Positions 1 through 8,667 of a DNA stretch of 30,698 nt are shown here, piece by piece. Below the pieces are notes generated by a model, which did no database searches, had not been told where the DNA came from, and saw only the letters and a program-made list of their open reading frames with translations. Made by a program: the position numbers and the translations under genes. The stretch comes from an uncultured Eubacterium sp. GTDB lineage: Bacteria > Bacillota > Clostridia > Lachnospirales > Lachnospiraceae. Position 1 is the stretch's first letter. Every line of letters begins with the position of its first letter. Where the stretch lies: assembly GCA_910579145.1 (NCBI GenBank), contig CAJTTQ010000027.1:1-30698 (forward strand), given 5' to 3'.

Positions 1-13
1 ATTAAATTCAGGA

Positions 14-51
14 TAAAAAACAGGGCCGGAAACTAATTTTAGGTTTCCGGC
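14..51 (-). terminator. Intrinsic terminator of the Big_2 gene
   Basis: A 9-bp perfect stem (gccggaaac at 25-33 with gtttccggc at 43-51) closes a 9-nt loop. Read on the minus strand it is followed within a few bases by a T-rich run (complement of the A run at 15-20). It lies about 47 nt past the stop codon of the minus-strand Big_2 gene, so it is the expected end of that transcript. Confidence 0.8.
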
Positions 52-97
52 TCATCTGTCACTAAGATCTAGTATCTTCTTTATGTGGAATATTTAC

Positions 98-1381
98 TTA
101 ATCAATATTAAATAGCCTTAATTCATAATTCCCTGCCGGCAATCTATTGATATATTTCTCTTCTGAGAACATTTCCCCGTTTGATAGGGCAACGGTAAAC
201 CATGTGCCGGAATCTTGCACAAGTTCTGCATCTTTATATAATTTCCACCCAATTTGACCAGCTCTACTATAAGAATCACCCTTGGCATCAAAAGTCTTTT
301 TACCTTTTATTCTAATTGTAACTCTATATACATCCTCTAAATAATGTTCTTCCACCTCATAAGATATATCAGTAATGTCAAGAACACTTTTCCTTGTTCC
401 ATCCGCTTGATATTGTGTTATAGTTTGCGGAAGTTCTGGAACAGAAATCGTTACTGGCGACACAACCGTTATCTCACAAGACGCCGAAACTTTTTCATCT
501 GCATCAGAAACTGTTATCACTGCTGTTCCCAAAGACTTTGCCTCAATTCGCACCTGCCCCGCAGTTAATGTTGACGAAACCGTAACAACCTTATCATTAC
601 TACTACTAAAAACTAAACCTCTTGCTTCCGCATCCTCTGGTAAAACCGAAAACTTTAATTCGCAAGATTTGCCTTTATACAGAGTTTTTGTGGCAGACTC
701 CCACGAGATACTCTGCACCGCAGGTTTGACCAAAACCATCCGTGTTTCCTCATATTTTCCATCGCTCGCTTTAATAACTGCTGCACCCGGAGATACTGCC
801 GTTACCAATCCGTCTTTTACTGAAGCAACATCTGAATTACTGGATGTCCACGAAATTTTACGGCTAGTTACAGCCCCTGACGGTAAATGCCAGGCATAAT
901 ATTTTAAAGTTTTTCCTACCACCAAATATGTTACGTTATCTCCACTCATATATAACCCTGTAGATGTATCGCTCCCGACATTGGAACCTGATGCCGTTCC
1001 TCCCGGCGTTGTCGGTGTCGGAGTTTTGGTCTGCACTGGATTCCTATGGGTCTGTGAATCATTTTTTGTCTCATCTTTCACTACAACACTGCAAGCATAT
1101 TTTTTCTTTCCCAATTTTGCAATAATTTTTGTCTTCCCTGCACTGATTCCCTTCACTTTTCCCTTTTTTGACACAGTGGCAGTCATTTTATCTTTAGAAC
1201 TCCATTTTACCTTCTTTTTCGTATTTTTTAACTTTAATTGATATGTCCTGCCAACTTTTAAAGTTATTTTTGTTTTATTAAGCTTTACTTTCTTAGCGGC
1301 ATTGGCTCCATTTTCCACCAAAAAATTAAAACTAATAGAAAACAGTAACATCGTTATTACAACTTTTCTCATTCTTTTCAT
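98..1381 (-). CDS. Secreted Big_2 (bacterial Ig-like) domain protein
   Basis: The product of 427 aa starts with a signal peptide (KRMRK, then a hydrophobic stretch ending near ANA), so it is exported. A Lys-rich Big_2 domain follows (about residues 32-105, WSSKD and GKVKGISAGKTKI being typical), then a Thr/Pro/Ser linker (about 108-140), two more Big_2-like domains (about 140-225 and 228-308) and a C-terminal beta-rich region of about 115 residues that I cannot assign. No LPXTG or other anchor is visible. An ATG 18 nt upstream is rejected because its codons contain the ribosome site (aaggggcg) of the chosen ATG. The gene is clearly richer in A+T than its neighbours and has its own promoter and terminator, so it is a single-gene unit, perhaps acquired separately. 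Likely role: cell-surface adhesion or envelope protein; the ligand is unknown. Confidence 0.8.
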   Translation of the reverse strand: MKRMRKVVITMLLFSISFNFLVENGANAAKKVKLNKTKITLKVGRTYQLKLKNTKKKVKWSSKDKMTATVSKKGKVKGISAGKTKIIAKLGKKKYACSVVVKDETKNDSQTHRNPVQTKTPTPTTPGGTASGSNVGSDTSTGLYMSGDNVTYLVVGKTLKYYAWHLPSGAVTSRKISWTSSNSDVASVKDGLVTAVSPGAAVIKASDGKYEETRMVLVKPAVQSISWESATKTLYKGKSCELKFSVLPEDAEARGLVFSSSNDKVVTVSSTLTAGQVRIEAKSLGTAVITVSDADEKVSASCEITVVSPVTISVPELPQTITQYQADGTRKSVLDITDISYEVEEHYLEDVYRVTIRIKGKKTFDAKGDSYSRAGQIGWKLYKDAELVQDSGTWFTVALSNGEMFSEEKYINRLPAGNYELRLFNID

Positions 1382-1426
1382 AATATTTCGCCCCTTCATT
1401 CATATTCGTAATATTCCTACTATTGT

Positions 1427-1455
1427 ACTATATCACAATTCCCAGACTAATGCAA
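1427..1455 (-). promoter_or_regulatory. Sigma-A promoter of the Big_2 gene
   Basis: On the minus strand TTGCAT (1450-1455) is separated by 17 nt from TATAGT (1427-1432), with TG just before the -10 box in extended -10 position. It stands about 45 nt upstream of the chosen ATG and separates this gene from the potABC genes. Confidence 0.7.
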
Positions 1456-1527
1456 TCATCAATCTACCACTTGAAAAGATAAATTCACCATTACATTCCA
1501 TAAATCCCTATCTTCACGCTCATACGT

Positions 1528-2322
1528 CTATCCCTGATGCCCCATCTTCCGCTCTGTCCGCCTGTTTACCAAAATGAGCATGAAAAACACGACGACAAAC
1601 ATGATCGTCGAAAGGGCATAAATCTCCGGTTTTATCCCCTTGCGCACCTCCGCGTAAATCTTCGTCGAAAGCGTATCAATGCCGACCCCTTTCGTAAAAT
1701 GCGTAATGACAAAATCATCCAGTGACATCGTAAACGAGAGCAGAAACCCTGTCAATATACCCGGCAGGATATCTGGAAAGATCACCTTGATAAACGCATA
1801 CTGCCGCGAAGCCCCGAGATCGAGCGCCGCCTCATACACGCTCTTATTCATCTGCTTCAATTTCGGCAGCACACTCAAAACGACATACGGAAGATTAAAC
1901 GTGATATGAGCGATCAGCACACTGCTAAAACCGAGCCGGTAATTCAGCGCAAGGAACAAAAGCATCAATGAGATCCCTGTCACAATATCCGCATTGAGCA
2001 TCGGGATGTTCGTCACCGTCATCAACACGACGCGGGGCAGCCGCTTCATCCGGTTCATCGCAAACGCCGCAGCCGTACCGAGCAGCGTGGCAGCCAGAGC
2101 CGACACAAGCGCGATGAGCAGCGTCGTTCCCAGGGCATCCATGATCTCACGGGAAGAAAACAAACTCTCATACCATTTCAGGCTGAAACCACCCCATTTC
2201 CCGCGAAAGCGGGACTCATTAAAGGAAAGTACGATCAATGTCACGATCGGGCCGTACAAAAAGACAAAAATCAAACATAAATATACTTTGCCGAGGGCTC
2301 CTGCTATCTTCTTTCCTACCAT
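1528..2322 (-). CDS. potC: Spermidine/putrescine ABC transporter permease PotC
   Basis: A membrane protein of 264 aa with about six hydrophobic segments, the first at residues 12-32. The cytoplasmic coupling loop of binding-protein-dependent permeases is present (EAALDLGASRQYAFIKVIFP, about 165-184), which docks to the PotA ATPase. Order and similarity to PotC-type permeases point to polyamine uptake together with PotB. Its ATG overlaps the potB stop by 7 bp, so translation is coupled. In most bacteria a periplasmic or lipoprotein binding subunit (potD) follows potC; here nothing of potD is seen and the next gene is the unrelated Big_2 protein. No terminator was found between this stop and the Big_2 promoter. 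Confidence 0.88.
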   Translation of the reverse strand: MVGKKIAGALGKVYLCLIFVFLYGPIVTLIVLSFNESRFRGKWGGFSLKWYESLFSSREIMDALGTTLLIALVSALAATLLGTAAAFAMNRMKRLPRVVLMTVTNIPMLNADIVTGISLMLLFLALNYRLGFSSVLIAHITFNLPYVVLSVLPKLKQMNKSVYEAALDLGASRQYAFIKVIFPDILPGILTGFLLSFTMSLDDFVITHFTKGVGIDTLSTKIYAEVRKGIKPEIYALSTIMFVVVFFMLILVNRRTERKMGHQG

Positions 2323-3143
2323 ATCGCCGCCCCCTCCCCATCTTTATCATAGTGGGACATCACCGCCATACTGCCGAGAACAAGCACCATCAGGACGAGG
2401 GAAAGCCCTGCCCCTTCATACCAGTTATTTGCCGTCGTAAATTCCTGTTCAATGATGTTTCCGATCAGGTTGATCTTTGCCCCGCCCAAAAGGTTCGAAA
2501 TGACAAACGTCGTCATCGCCGGCACAAAAACCATCGTGATCCCGCTGACGATCCCCGGAAAGATCTGTGGCAGCGTGATATGCCACAGCGTCTGAAACCA
2601 GTTGGCCCCGAGATCTTTCGCCGCGTCAAAAGTATCCTGGTGGATCTTCACGAGGGAATTGTAGATCGGCAGCACCATAAACGGAAGATAATTGTACACC
2701 ATACCGAGTATGATCGCGCCTTCCGTATTGATCATATTCTGCCCCGGCAGGCCTAGCATATGCAGTAGCGTATTGATAACCCCCGTTTTCTCTAACAGTG
2801 ACTGCCAGGCGATCGTGCGCAGGAGAAAATTCATCCACATCGGCAGAATAAAGATGAAAATGATAAATCCATTACTGCTCACTTTTAACTTTCGGATCAC
2901 CATAGACAGCGGCAGCGAAAGGACAAAACATAGAACGGTGCTTATGACCGAAAGCTTGATCGACAACAGCAGCGCTTTTGTATGCGCCGGAGAGGCAATA
3001 CTCTGTATATGTTCCCATGTAAAACTCCCGTCCCGGTCTGTAAACGCATAAAAACCAACGATAAAAAGCGGTACGACGACGAAGATCGCCATCCATACCG
3101 TATACGGATAAGAAAGACGCCGGACGTGCTTAGATCCGTTCAC
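2316..3143 (-). CDS. potB: Spermidine/putrescine ABC transporter permease PotB
   Basis: A permease of 275 aa with an N-terminal membrane segment (about residues 13-33) and five further hydrophobic segments. The EAA-type coupling loop reads AAKDLGANWFQTLWHITLPQ. It is the partner of PotC in the membrane channel. I place the start at GTG 3143, giving MNGSKHVRRL: GGAGG lies 9 nt upstream. The TTG at 3149 extends the frame by two codons but sits only about 3 nt from the ribosome site. The start lies inside the end of potA (stop at 3130-3132), so the three genes form one overlapping transcription unit. Confidence 0.87.
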   Translation of the reverse strand: MNGSKHVRRLSYPYTVWMAIFVVVPLFIVGFYAFTDRDGSFTWEHIQSIASPAHTKALLLSIKLSVISTVLCFVLSLPLSMVIRKLKVSSNGFIIFIFILPMWMNFLLRTIAWQSLLEKTGVINTLLHMLGLPGQNMINTEGAIILGMVYNYLPFMVLPIYNSLVKIHQDTFDAAKDLGANWFQTLWHITLPQIFPGIVSGITMVFVPAMTTFVISNLLGGAKINLIGNIIEQEFTTANNWYEGAGLSLVLMVLVLGSMAVMSHYDKDGEGAAIW

Positions 3144-4206
3144 GGGCAAACACCTCCTCCGCCTTGTTTTCCGGTTTTTTCATGATCTGGATATTAAATG
3201 GGTCCACCCAAAGGCCCACCTCTTTCCCGACTTCCGCGAGCCGGGTGCTCTGAACGAGCCACGTATAACCCTCATCCTCTATTTCCATCTCATAGTGCAC
3301 TCCCTTAAAGACAAGGGAGATCACGCGCCCCCGGATCAGTCCCTTTTCCGGCGGCACTAAAATAAGATCCTCCGGACGTATGACCACATCCACAGGACGG
3401 TTCTGCCCAAACCCCACATCCACGCACACAAACTCTTTTCCCAAAATATTTACCAGCTTATCCCGCACCATCGTCGCCGGAATGATGTTACTCTCGCCGA
3501 TAAAATCAGCGACAAACGCGTTCTGCGGTTCATTGTAAATATCCTCCGGCGAACCGATCTGCTGGATATACCCCTGGTTCATCACGACGATCGTATCCGA
3601 CATCGTCAGAGCCTCTTCCTGATCGTGCGTCACGTAGACAAATGTGATACCCAGTTCCTCTTTCAGACGGATCAGCTCATACTGCATGTCCTGCCGGAGT
3701 TTTAAGTCAAGAGCGCCGAGCGGTTCGTCGAGCAGCAGGATGTTCGGCTCATTCACGATCGCCCTCGCGATCGCGATCCGCTGCTGCTGCCCGCCGCTGA
3801 GTGAATCCGGGGAACGTTTTTCGTACCCCTCAAGATTCACAAGCTTTAACGCGTATTTGATCTTATCCTTTATATATTGCTTCGACTTCTTTTTTATTTT
3901 CAATCCAAACGCGATATTTTCCTCGATGTTCATGTGGGAAAACAGCGCGTACTTTTGAAATACCGTATTGATGGGCCGCTTATTCGCGGGCACTTTGGCG
4001 ATATCCACACCGTTCAAAAGCACCTGTCCCTCATCCGCGGACTCAAACCCTCCCATAATACGAAGCGTCGTTGTCTTGCCGCAGCCGCTCGGCCCCAGCA
4101 AGGTAACAAACTCATTCTCATGAATAGTAAGATTCATTTTATCAAGAACGATTTGTCCGTCAAATGATTTGGTGATGCCTTTTAGCTCAATACATTTTTC
4201 AGCCAT
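3130..4206 (-). CDS. potA: Spermidine/putrescine ABC transporter ATPase PotA
   Basis: An ATPase of 358 aa with Walker A GPSGCGKTT (38-46), Q-loop Gln84, signature LSGGQ (136-140), Walker B ILLLDE (156-161) and the H-loop His194. Residues from about 240 form a C-terminal TOBE-type regulatory domain, as in PotA/CysA-class importers. The ATG is preceded by AGGAGG at 7 nt. It lies only 60 nt downstream of the GH115 gene on the same strand; that gap holds a small GC-rich hairpin without a T run and no recognisable promoter. Transcription may therefore come from the uxaC-GH115 side. The XRE/cupin-type regulator that commonly precedes potA in Firmicutes is absent. Confidence 0.9.
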   Translation of the reverse strand: MAEKCIELKGITKSFDGQIVLDKMNLTIHENEFVTLLGPSGCGKTTTLRIMGGFESADEGQVLLNGVDIAKVPANKRPINTVFQKYALFSHMNIEENIAFGLKIKKKSKQYIKDKIKYALKLVNLEGYEKRSPDSLSGGQQQRIAIARAIVNEPNILLLDEPLGALDLKLRQDMQYELIRLKEELGITFVYVTHDQEEALTMSDTIVVMNQGYIQQIGSPEDIYNEPQNAFVADFIGESNIIPATMVRDKLVNILGKEFVCVDVGFGQNRPVDVVIRPEDLILVPPEKGLIRGRVISLVFKGVHYEMEIEDEGYTWLVQSTRLAEVGKEVGLWVDPFNIQIMKKPENKAEEVFARERI

Positions 4207-4266
4207 AACAAATCCTCCTGTTATTCCGTCAGGCGCCCGAACCAGCGTGCGCTACCGCACACCGGC

Positions 4267-7158
4267 CTATGCCCGCGGATTCTCAACCGGGCCGAGGTAT
4301 GAATGCGGCAGCTCACCCCGGTACAGCACAAGCCTCTGCAGCGCAAGTCCCGCCTCTACACCATAAAACCGGATCTCATTCACACCGGCCTCGAGCCGGT
4401 GTTTCGTAATCCCGTAATGACAGTTATCCAAAACACCCTCCGTCCATGTATGCGGCCGGTTTGGACCGCCGCCAATCCGGTAGTCCTTCGCCAGGATCGT
4501 ATCTCCTGTCACGACGTCACCGCCTGCCACAGACACCGCGTACCGCATCGTCCTTCCATGTTCAAGATTGTTTCCCGGAGACGTCACCACCTGCAGCGAG
4601 TAGTCCCCGCCCTCCTTTACATAGACCGAATAGGTCAGGCAGGGCGCGTTCCCAATCTCATCAAAATTCGCTGTCGTCGGATAAATTTTCATCGACGAAT
4701 TCGTCTTACCGTAAGCAAAAAGTTCTGTAAACGCATGCTCCCCATACGGGATATTGTCCGAAAAATGCCCGGCTTCGATCGCCACGATACCATCCCGCTC
4801 CACGAATGTCCCAGCAGGAATATCATCTGGCGCTGCGGTATACACGACGGAAACTTCTACCCGGTTACCGCTCTCCTCCTGACCGCTTTTTACTCCGCCT
4901 TGTTTAGATCCGGTTCTCACGACTGCTACCGTTCCTGAAAAACTGTCCGTGCGGCTCGGATCGATCGACACTTCCACTGTCACGACCCCATCTCCCACCT
5001 CACCCGCTGTCTCACTGACACGTATACCATCCGTGGCCTGGATCTCGTATCCAAACGGTTCAGAACCGGCATTTGCAATCTCAATCCCATACGTTTCTTT
5101 TCCCAGCGAAGTAAACTCCGGCAGACGGATCGTTCCCTCTCCGGCAAACGTATCCGCGCCTTCCGCGTGCACGAGCATCCGGCTTCCACTTTCCATCTGG
5201 ATCCGTTTGGTTTCTGGAAAATGCCATCCCTCATCGTTCCACGTCACAAAACATGCGTGGGCAGACATCATCATACCGTTCCACTTGCCTTCTGCCATTC
5301 CTTCGTTATAATATTTCGTCAACTCTTCATCACGCCGGATCGCCTGCTCTACTTTTTCGGCATATCCGTTCGCCGCCGCAAGCCCCATTTTCGCGTACCA
5401 GTGATTTAAGGCGGCATACAGGCTCATGAGCTGCAGGTTCATCCCCGCAACAGCCGGATAATAGACGACACTGTAAAACGTCGCCGCACACTCGTCTGGA
5501 ACACGGCTCTTCACGTCTTCTACTTTCGCGGTCAACGCCTCGCAGCGGGCGATCATCTTCTTTGTCTCATTAAAATGGGATACATGGTACACGTCTGGAT
5601 TCATCGCCTCCGGGCGGCGCATGCCATGGATCCTCGTATATTCGCGCAAAATATCCCCAATGGCCTGTTTCACTGTTTCGTCTCCAATATAAGATCCAAA
5701 CTGTTCCTCCACCCATCCGGCAAGGAACTCATCGGTTCGGTTCGGATGCTCCGTGCCCATCGACTCAAAGTCATACGCAAGTTCCATGAAATAGGACAAT
5801 GGCAGCTCATTGGGGCGCACATCGCCTACATTGACGATCCACAGATCCCGGATACCGTAATCATATGCCATCGACACCTGCTCCCACACTTTCGGGAGGG
5901 GCGTGGAATTCACCCACTCATAAGAAATCGGCGCGCCGTGGTAATCAAAATGATAATAAAGTCCCCAGCCTGCCTCGCGGTCCCGAATCTCTTCCGTCGG
6001 AAGCGTACGCACATTTCCGAAATTGTCATCGGACAAAAGCAGGATTACGTCATCCAGTCCATCCCAGGAGCGAAGTCCCTCCACGCCGTCACCGCCATAG
6101 TAAAAACCTTCCACCTCTTTATAAAGAGCGAGCATCTTCGGCATGTCGTCGCAGCCCTTTTCCCGGATGATCTGTTTCTGGTCGGTAATGATACGGCGCA
6201 AAAGCTCCACATTTTCCTGGATCGTAGAGTCTGGCCCGAGCATCATCGTATCGCGTTCCCCGCGCATACCGATCGTGATCATATGCTTAAATTCCTTATC
6301 CCTCTCCACGCCGTCTTCCCAGTAGCGGTACAGACCTTCCCCGTTCGTGTAATAATTCCAGTCTCCCCCATACCCTACATTATTTTTGTCCGTTTTCACC
6401 TTATCCCACTCCTCACTGGCGCGCATGAGCGGCTCATGGTGGGACTGCCCGATCGTGATGCCGAGATCAGTTGCGAGTTTGATGATCGCCAGCGGATCTT
6501 CTGAACCATCGAGCGGAAGGGAAGCCGACCACATCGCCGGCCAAAAATAATTCCCCTTTAAGCGAAGCAAGAGGTCAAACACCTTTTCATAAAAAAATTC
6601 ATTAAAATCGCCAAACGTATTCATCACAAAATTTCCGAGCGAAGGCCACTCATCGTTCATAAAAAATCCACGGAACTTCACCGACGGCTCTTTCGAAAGG
6701 AAATCTATGCTCTCATCCAAAACGAGCTCTTTTTGTTTGGCCGGTTTAACATCCGCCCAGTACACCCAGGGCGACACCCCGATCTGCCGCGAGATATGGT
6801 AAATGCCAAACAGCGTTGCGATCGTCTCTGTCCCGCAGATCACGAGTTTTTCTGTTCCCCTATAGGAAATGAGGCGGATCAGAAACGACTCCCTCTTTCC
6901 TCTCAAGTCAGACAGATCCAGCACGCCCTCTTCTTCCAGCCGGCCGATGAGCGGTGAACTGCCAAGTGTTCCAATCAGGATCTGCGGCTCTCCGGTCACA
7001 TCTTCGTCTAGTTTCATTGCGGCATCGGAAACCAGTTCCACATCTTTGATCAAGATGCGCGCCACATGCGCAAGTCCCTTGTGATCAGCCGCTTCCCTGT
7101 CAACGTAGATACCGGCTGCCTTTTCTTTTACCAAATTAAATGTCATACTCTTCCTCAT
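4267..7158 (-). CDS. GH115 xylan alpha-glucuronidase, cytoplasmic
   Basis: A protein of 963 aa recognised as glycoside hydrolase family 115 by the block NDEWPSLGNFVMNTFGDFN (about 169-187), the segment GNYFWPAMWSASLPLDGSED, the GQSHHEPLMRASEEW motif and VGDVRPNELPLSYFMELAYD. The C-terminal 250-300 residues fit the GH115 C-terminal beta-sandwich domains. The family removes alpha-1,2-linked (4-O-methyl)glucuronic acid from glucuronoxylan, releasing the sugar acid. No signal peptide is present, so it should act inside the cell on imported aldouronic oligosaccharides. Its start overlaps the uxaC stop as ATGA and has no strong ribosome site, suggesting translational coupling; an ATG four codons in (7146) is an alternative. 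The product glucuronate would feed the isomerase encoded immediately upstream. Confidence 0.88.
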   Translation of the reverse strand: MRKSMTFNLVKEKAAGIYVDREAADHKGLAHVARILIKDVELVSDAAMKLDEDVTGEPQILIGTLGSSPLIGRLEEEGVLDLSDLRGKRESFLIRLISYRGTEKLVICGTETIATLFGIYHISRQIGVSPWVYWADVKPAKQKELVLDESIDFLSKEPSVKFRGFFMNDEWPSLGNFVMNTFGDFNEFFYEKVFDLLLRLKGNYFWPAMWSASLPLDGSEDPLAIIKLATDLGITIGQSHHEPLMRASEEWDKVKTDKNNVGYGGDWNYYTNGEGLYRYWEDGVERDKEFKHMITIGMRGERDTMMLGPDSTIQENVELLRRIITDQKQIIREKGCDDMPKMLALYKEVEGFYYGGDGVEGLRSWDGLDDVILLLSDDNFGNVRTLPTEEIRDREAGWGLYYHFDYHGAPISYEWVNSTPLPKVWEQVSMAYDYGIRDLWIVNVGDVRPNELPLSYFMELAYDFESMGTEHPNRTDEFLAGWVEEQFGSYIGDETVKQAIGDILREYTRIHGMRRPEAMNPDVYHVSHFNETKKMIARCEALTAKVEDVKSRVPDECAATFYSVVYYPAVAGMNLQLMSLYAALNHWYAKMGLAAANGYAEKVEQAIRRDEELTKYYNEGMAEGKWNGMMMSAHACFVTWNDEGWHFPETKRIQMESGSRMLVHAEGADTFAGEGTIRLPEFTSLGKETYGIEIANAGSEPFGYEIQATDGIRVSETAGEVGDGVVTVEVSIDPSRTDSFSGTVAVVRTGSKQGGVKSGQEESGNRVEVSVVYTAAPDDIPAGTFVERDGIVAIEAGHFSDNIPYGEHAFTELFAYGKTNSSMKIYPTTANFDEIGNAPCLTYSVYVKEGGDYSLQVVTSPGNNLEHGRTMRYAVSVAGGDVVTGDTILAKDYRIGGGPNRPHTWTEGVLDNCHYGITKHRLEAGVNEIRFYGVEAGLALQRLVLYRGELPHSYLGPVENPRA

Positions 7159-8567
7159 TTCTGCAAATCAAATCCAAAATATGTAACCGCATTTCCATAC
7201 GAAATATCTTTTACAAGTCCGCCTAACAAATCAAAATCCTCGGGATATTCCCCATTCTCCACAAGTTTCCCGAGAAAATCACACAAAATACGGCGGAAAT
7301 ACTCATGTCTGGGATAGGAGACAAAACTTCTCGAATCAGTCAGCATACCGATAAAGTTCCCGAGAAGTCCCAGGCTCGCCAGCGATGTGATCTGCTCGGT
7401 CATACCGGACTTGTGGTCATTAAACCACCACGCCGAACCCTGCTGGATCTTACCGCGGATACCATCCCCCTGAAAACATCCAAGGATTGTGCCAATCACG
7501 GCATTATCCGTCGGGTTCAGGGAATACAGGATCGTCTTCGGAAGTTCGCCGGTCCGGCAGAGCGCATTCAGGAAATCTGCCACTTCGGCTGTAAACCCTT
7601 TCTCATTGATACAGTCAATCCCGGCATTGGCTCCTGCGGACTCGAATATCCGCTCGTTATTTTCCCTTTTTGCGCCATAGTGGAGCTGCATCGCTAAATC
7701 CCTCGCCGCATACTCGCGCCCGAAAAAGATCATCATCATCGTCTTAAACTGCAAAATTTCTTCGTGTGTCAGTTCCTCTCCCGCCAGGCTTCGCGTAACT
7801 AAAAGTTCCATCTCATCATCCGATACCGGACGGTATTCGGCATCATCCAGTCCGTGGTCCGTAATCCGGCATCCGTTTTCCACAAAATAATCCAGTCGTT
7901 TTACCAGCGCCTGTTTCATGGAAGCAAAATCTTTGATCTTAACACCGCTCACCTCTGACAGCTTTTCCACATAGGCGGCAAACCCTTCCTTTTCGGGACA
8001 CATCACAAGATCCGGCCGCCACGCCGGCAGCACCTGTACATCAAACGTCCCGTCCTCCCGGATCTGCTTATGATAACGCAGGTCATCCACCGGATCGTCC
8101 GTGGTGCAGACCAGTGTAACATTTGACATACGGATCAGATTTCTCGCCGACATTTCCGGCGACTGAAGTTTGTCATTACAGTCATCGTATATCTTTTTCC
8201 AATTTTTTCCACTTAATGGCTCATAAATACCAAAATACCGCTGGAGCTCTAAATGACACCAGTGGTACATCGGATTCCCGACCGCCCGTGGAAGCGCGTC
8301 GGCAAACGCATGAAATTTTTCTTCGTCTGGTGCGTCCCCGGTTATATATCTCTCTTCCACACCATTCGAACGCATGATACGCCATTTATAATGATCGCCG
8401 CCGAGCCACAGCTCCGTCATGTTCCGAAACTGCCTGTCCTCCGCGATCTCCCTCGGTTCCAAGTGACAGTGATAGTCAAGAACCGGCGTCGGTTCGGCAT
8501 ATTCATGAAACAACTTCTTCGCCGTCTCCGTCGTCAACAAAAAATCCTGATCCATAAACCCTTTCAT
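7155..8567 (-). CDS. uxaC: Glucuronate (uronate) isomerase
   Basis: A protein of 470 aa of the UxaC family (EC 5.3.1.12), converting D-glucuronate to D-fructuronate, or D-galacturonate to D-tagaturonate. The N-terminal metal-site motif YHCHLEP, followed by REIAEDRQF and WLGGDHYKWR, and the late motifs LNPTDN, QQGSAWWFNDHKSGM and GNFIGMLTDSRSFVSYPRHEYFRR are typical; the length matches the family. The ATG at 8567 gives MKGFMDQDFLLTTETA, which fits the usual family N-terminus and has GGAGAG close upstream; the ATG at 8579 adds four codons and has a poorer ribosome site. It forms an operon with the GH115 gene. The next steps (UxuB, UxuA, KdgK, KdgA) are not in the window. Confidence 0.93.
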   Translation of the reverse strand: MKGFMDQDFLLTTETAKKLFHEYAEPTPVLDYHCHLEPREIAEDRQFRNMTELWLGGDHYKWRIMRSNGVEERYITGDAPDEEKFHAFADALPRAVGNPMYHWCHLELQRYFGIYEPLSGKNWKKIYDDCNDKLQSPEMSARNLIRMSNVTLVCTTDDPVDDLRYHKQIREDGTFDVQVLPAWRPDLVMCPEKEGFAAYVEKLSEVSGVKIKDFASMKQALVKRLDYFVENGCRITDHGLDDAEYRPVSDDEMELLVTRSLAGEELTHEEILQFKTMMMIFFGREYAARDLAMQLHYGAKRENNERIFESAGANAGIDCINEKGFTAEVADFLNALCRTGELPKTILYSLNPTDNAVIGTILGCFQGDGIRGKIQQGSAWWFNDHKSGMTEQITSLASLGLLGNFIGMLTDSRSFVSYPRHEYFRRILCDFLGKLVENGEYPEDFDLLGGLVKDISYGNAVTYFGFDLQK

Positions 8568-8644
8568 TTCACTCTCCATTCCCGCGCATACATGATCACG
8601 CGTAAACCTTATCTATCCTCACCCTCATATAAATGTCCGGCACC

Positions 8645-8667
8645 AAATAAGTGCTCCGCACTTATTT
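8645..8667 (-). terminator. Possible terminator hairpin after the deacetylase gene
   Basis: Perfect 10-bp stem (aaataagtgc / gcacttattt) with a 3-nt loop, overlapping the stop codon of the deacetylase. There is no separate T run beyond the stem; the T-rich 3' arm could partly serve as one. It may be a weak terminator or partial read-through point between the exporter/deacetylase genes and uxaC. Confidence 0.4.

Noticed and set aside
4207..4266. GC-rich hairpin (gtgcg / cgcac) between GH115 and potA as a terminator
   Set aside because: Five-bp stem and no following T run; read-through into potA is more likely.
5575..6504. 309-codon plus-strand open frame opposite the GH115 gene
   Set aside because: It is antisense to a clearly recognised enzyme, has no family motif, no convincing ribosome site and odd His/Arg/Pro-rich composition typical of shadow frames.
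8568..8661. Promoter and operator for the uxaC operon
   Set aside because: I looked for -35/-10 pairs at 16-18 nt and for dyads and found none good enough to report.
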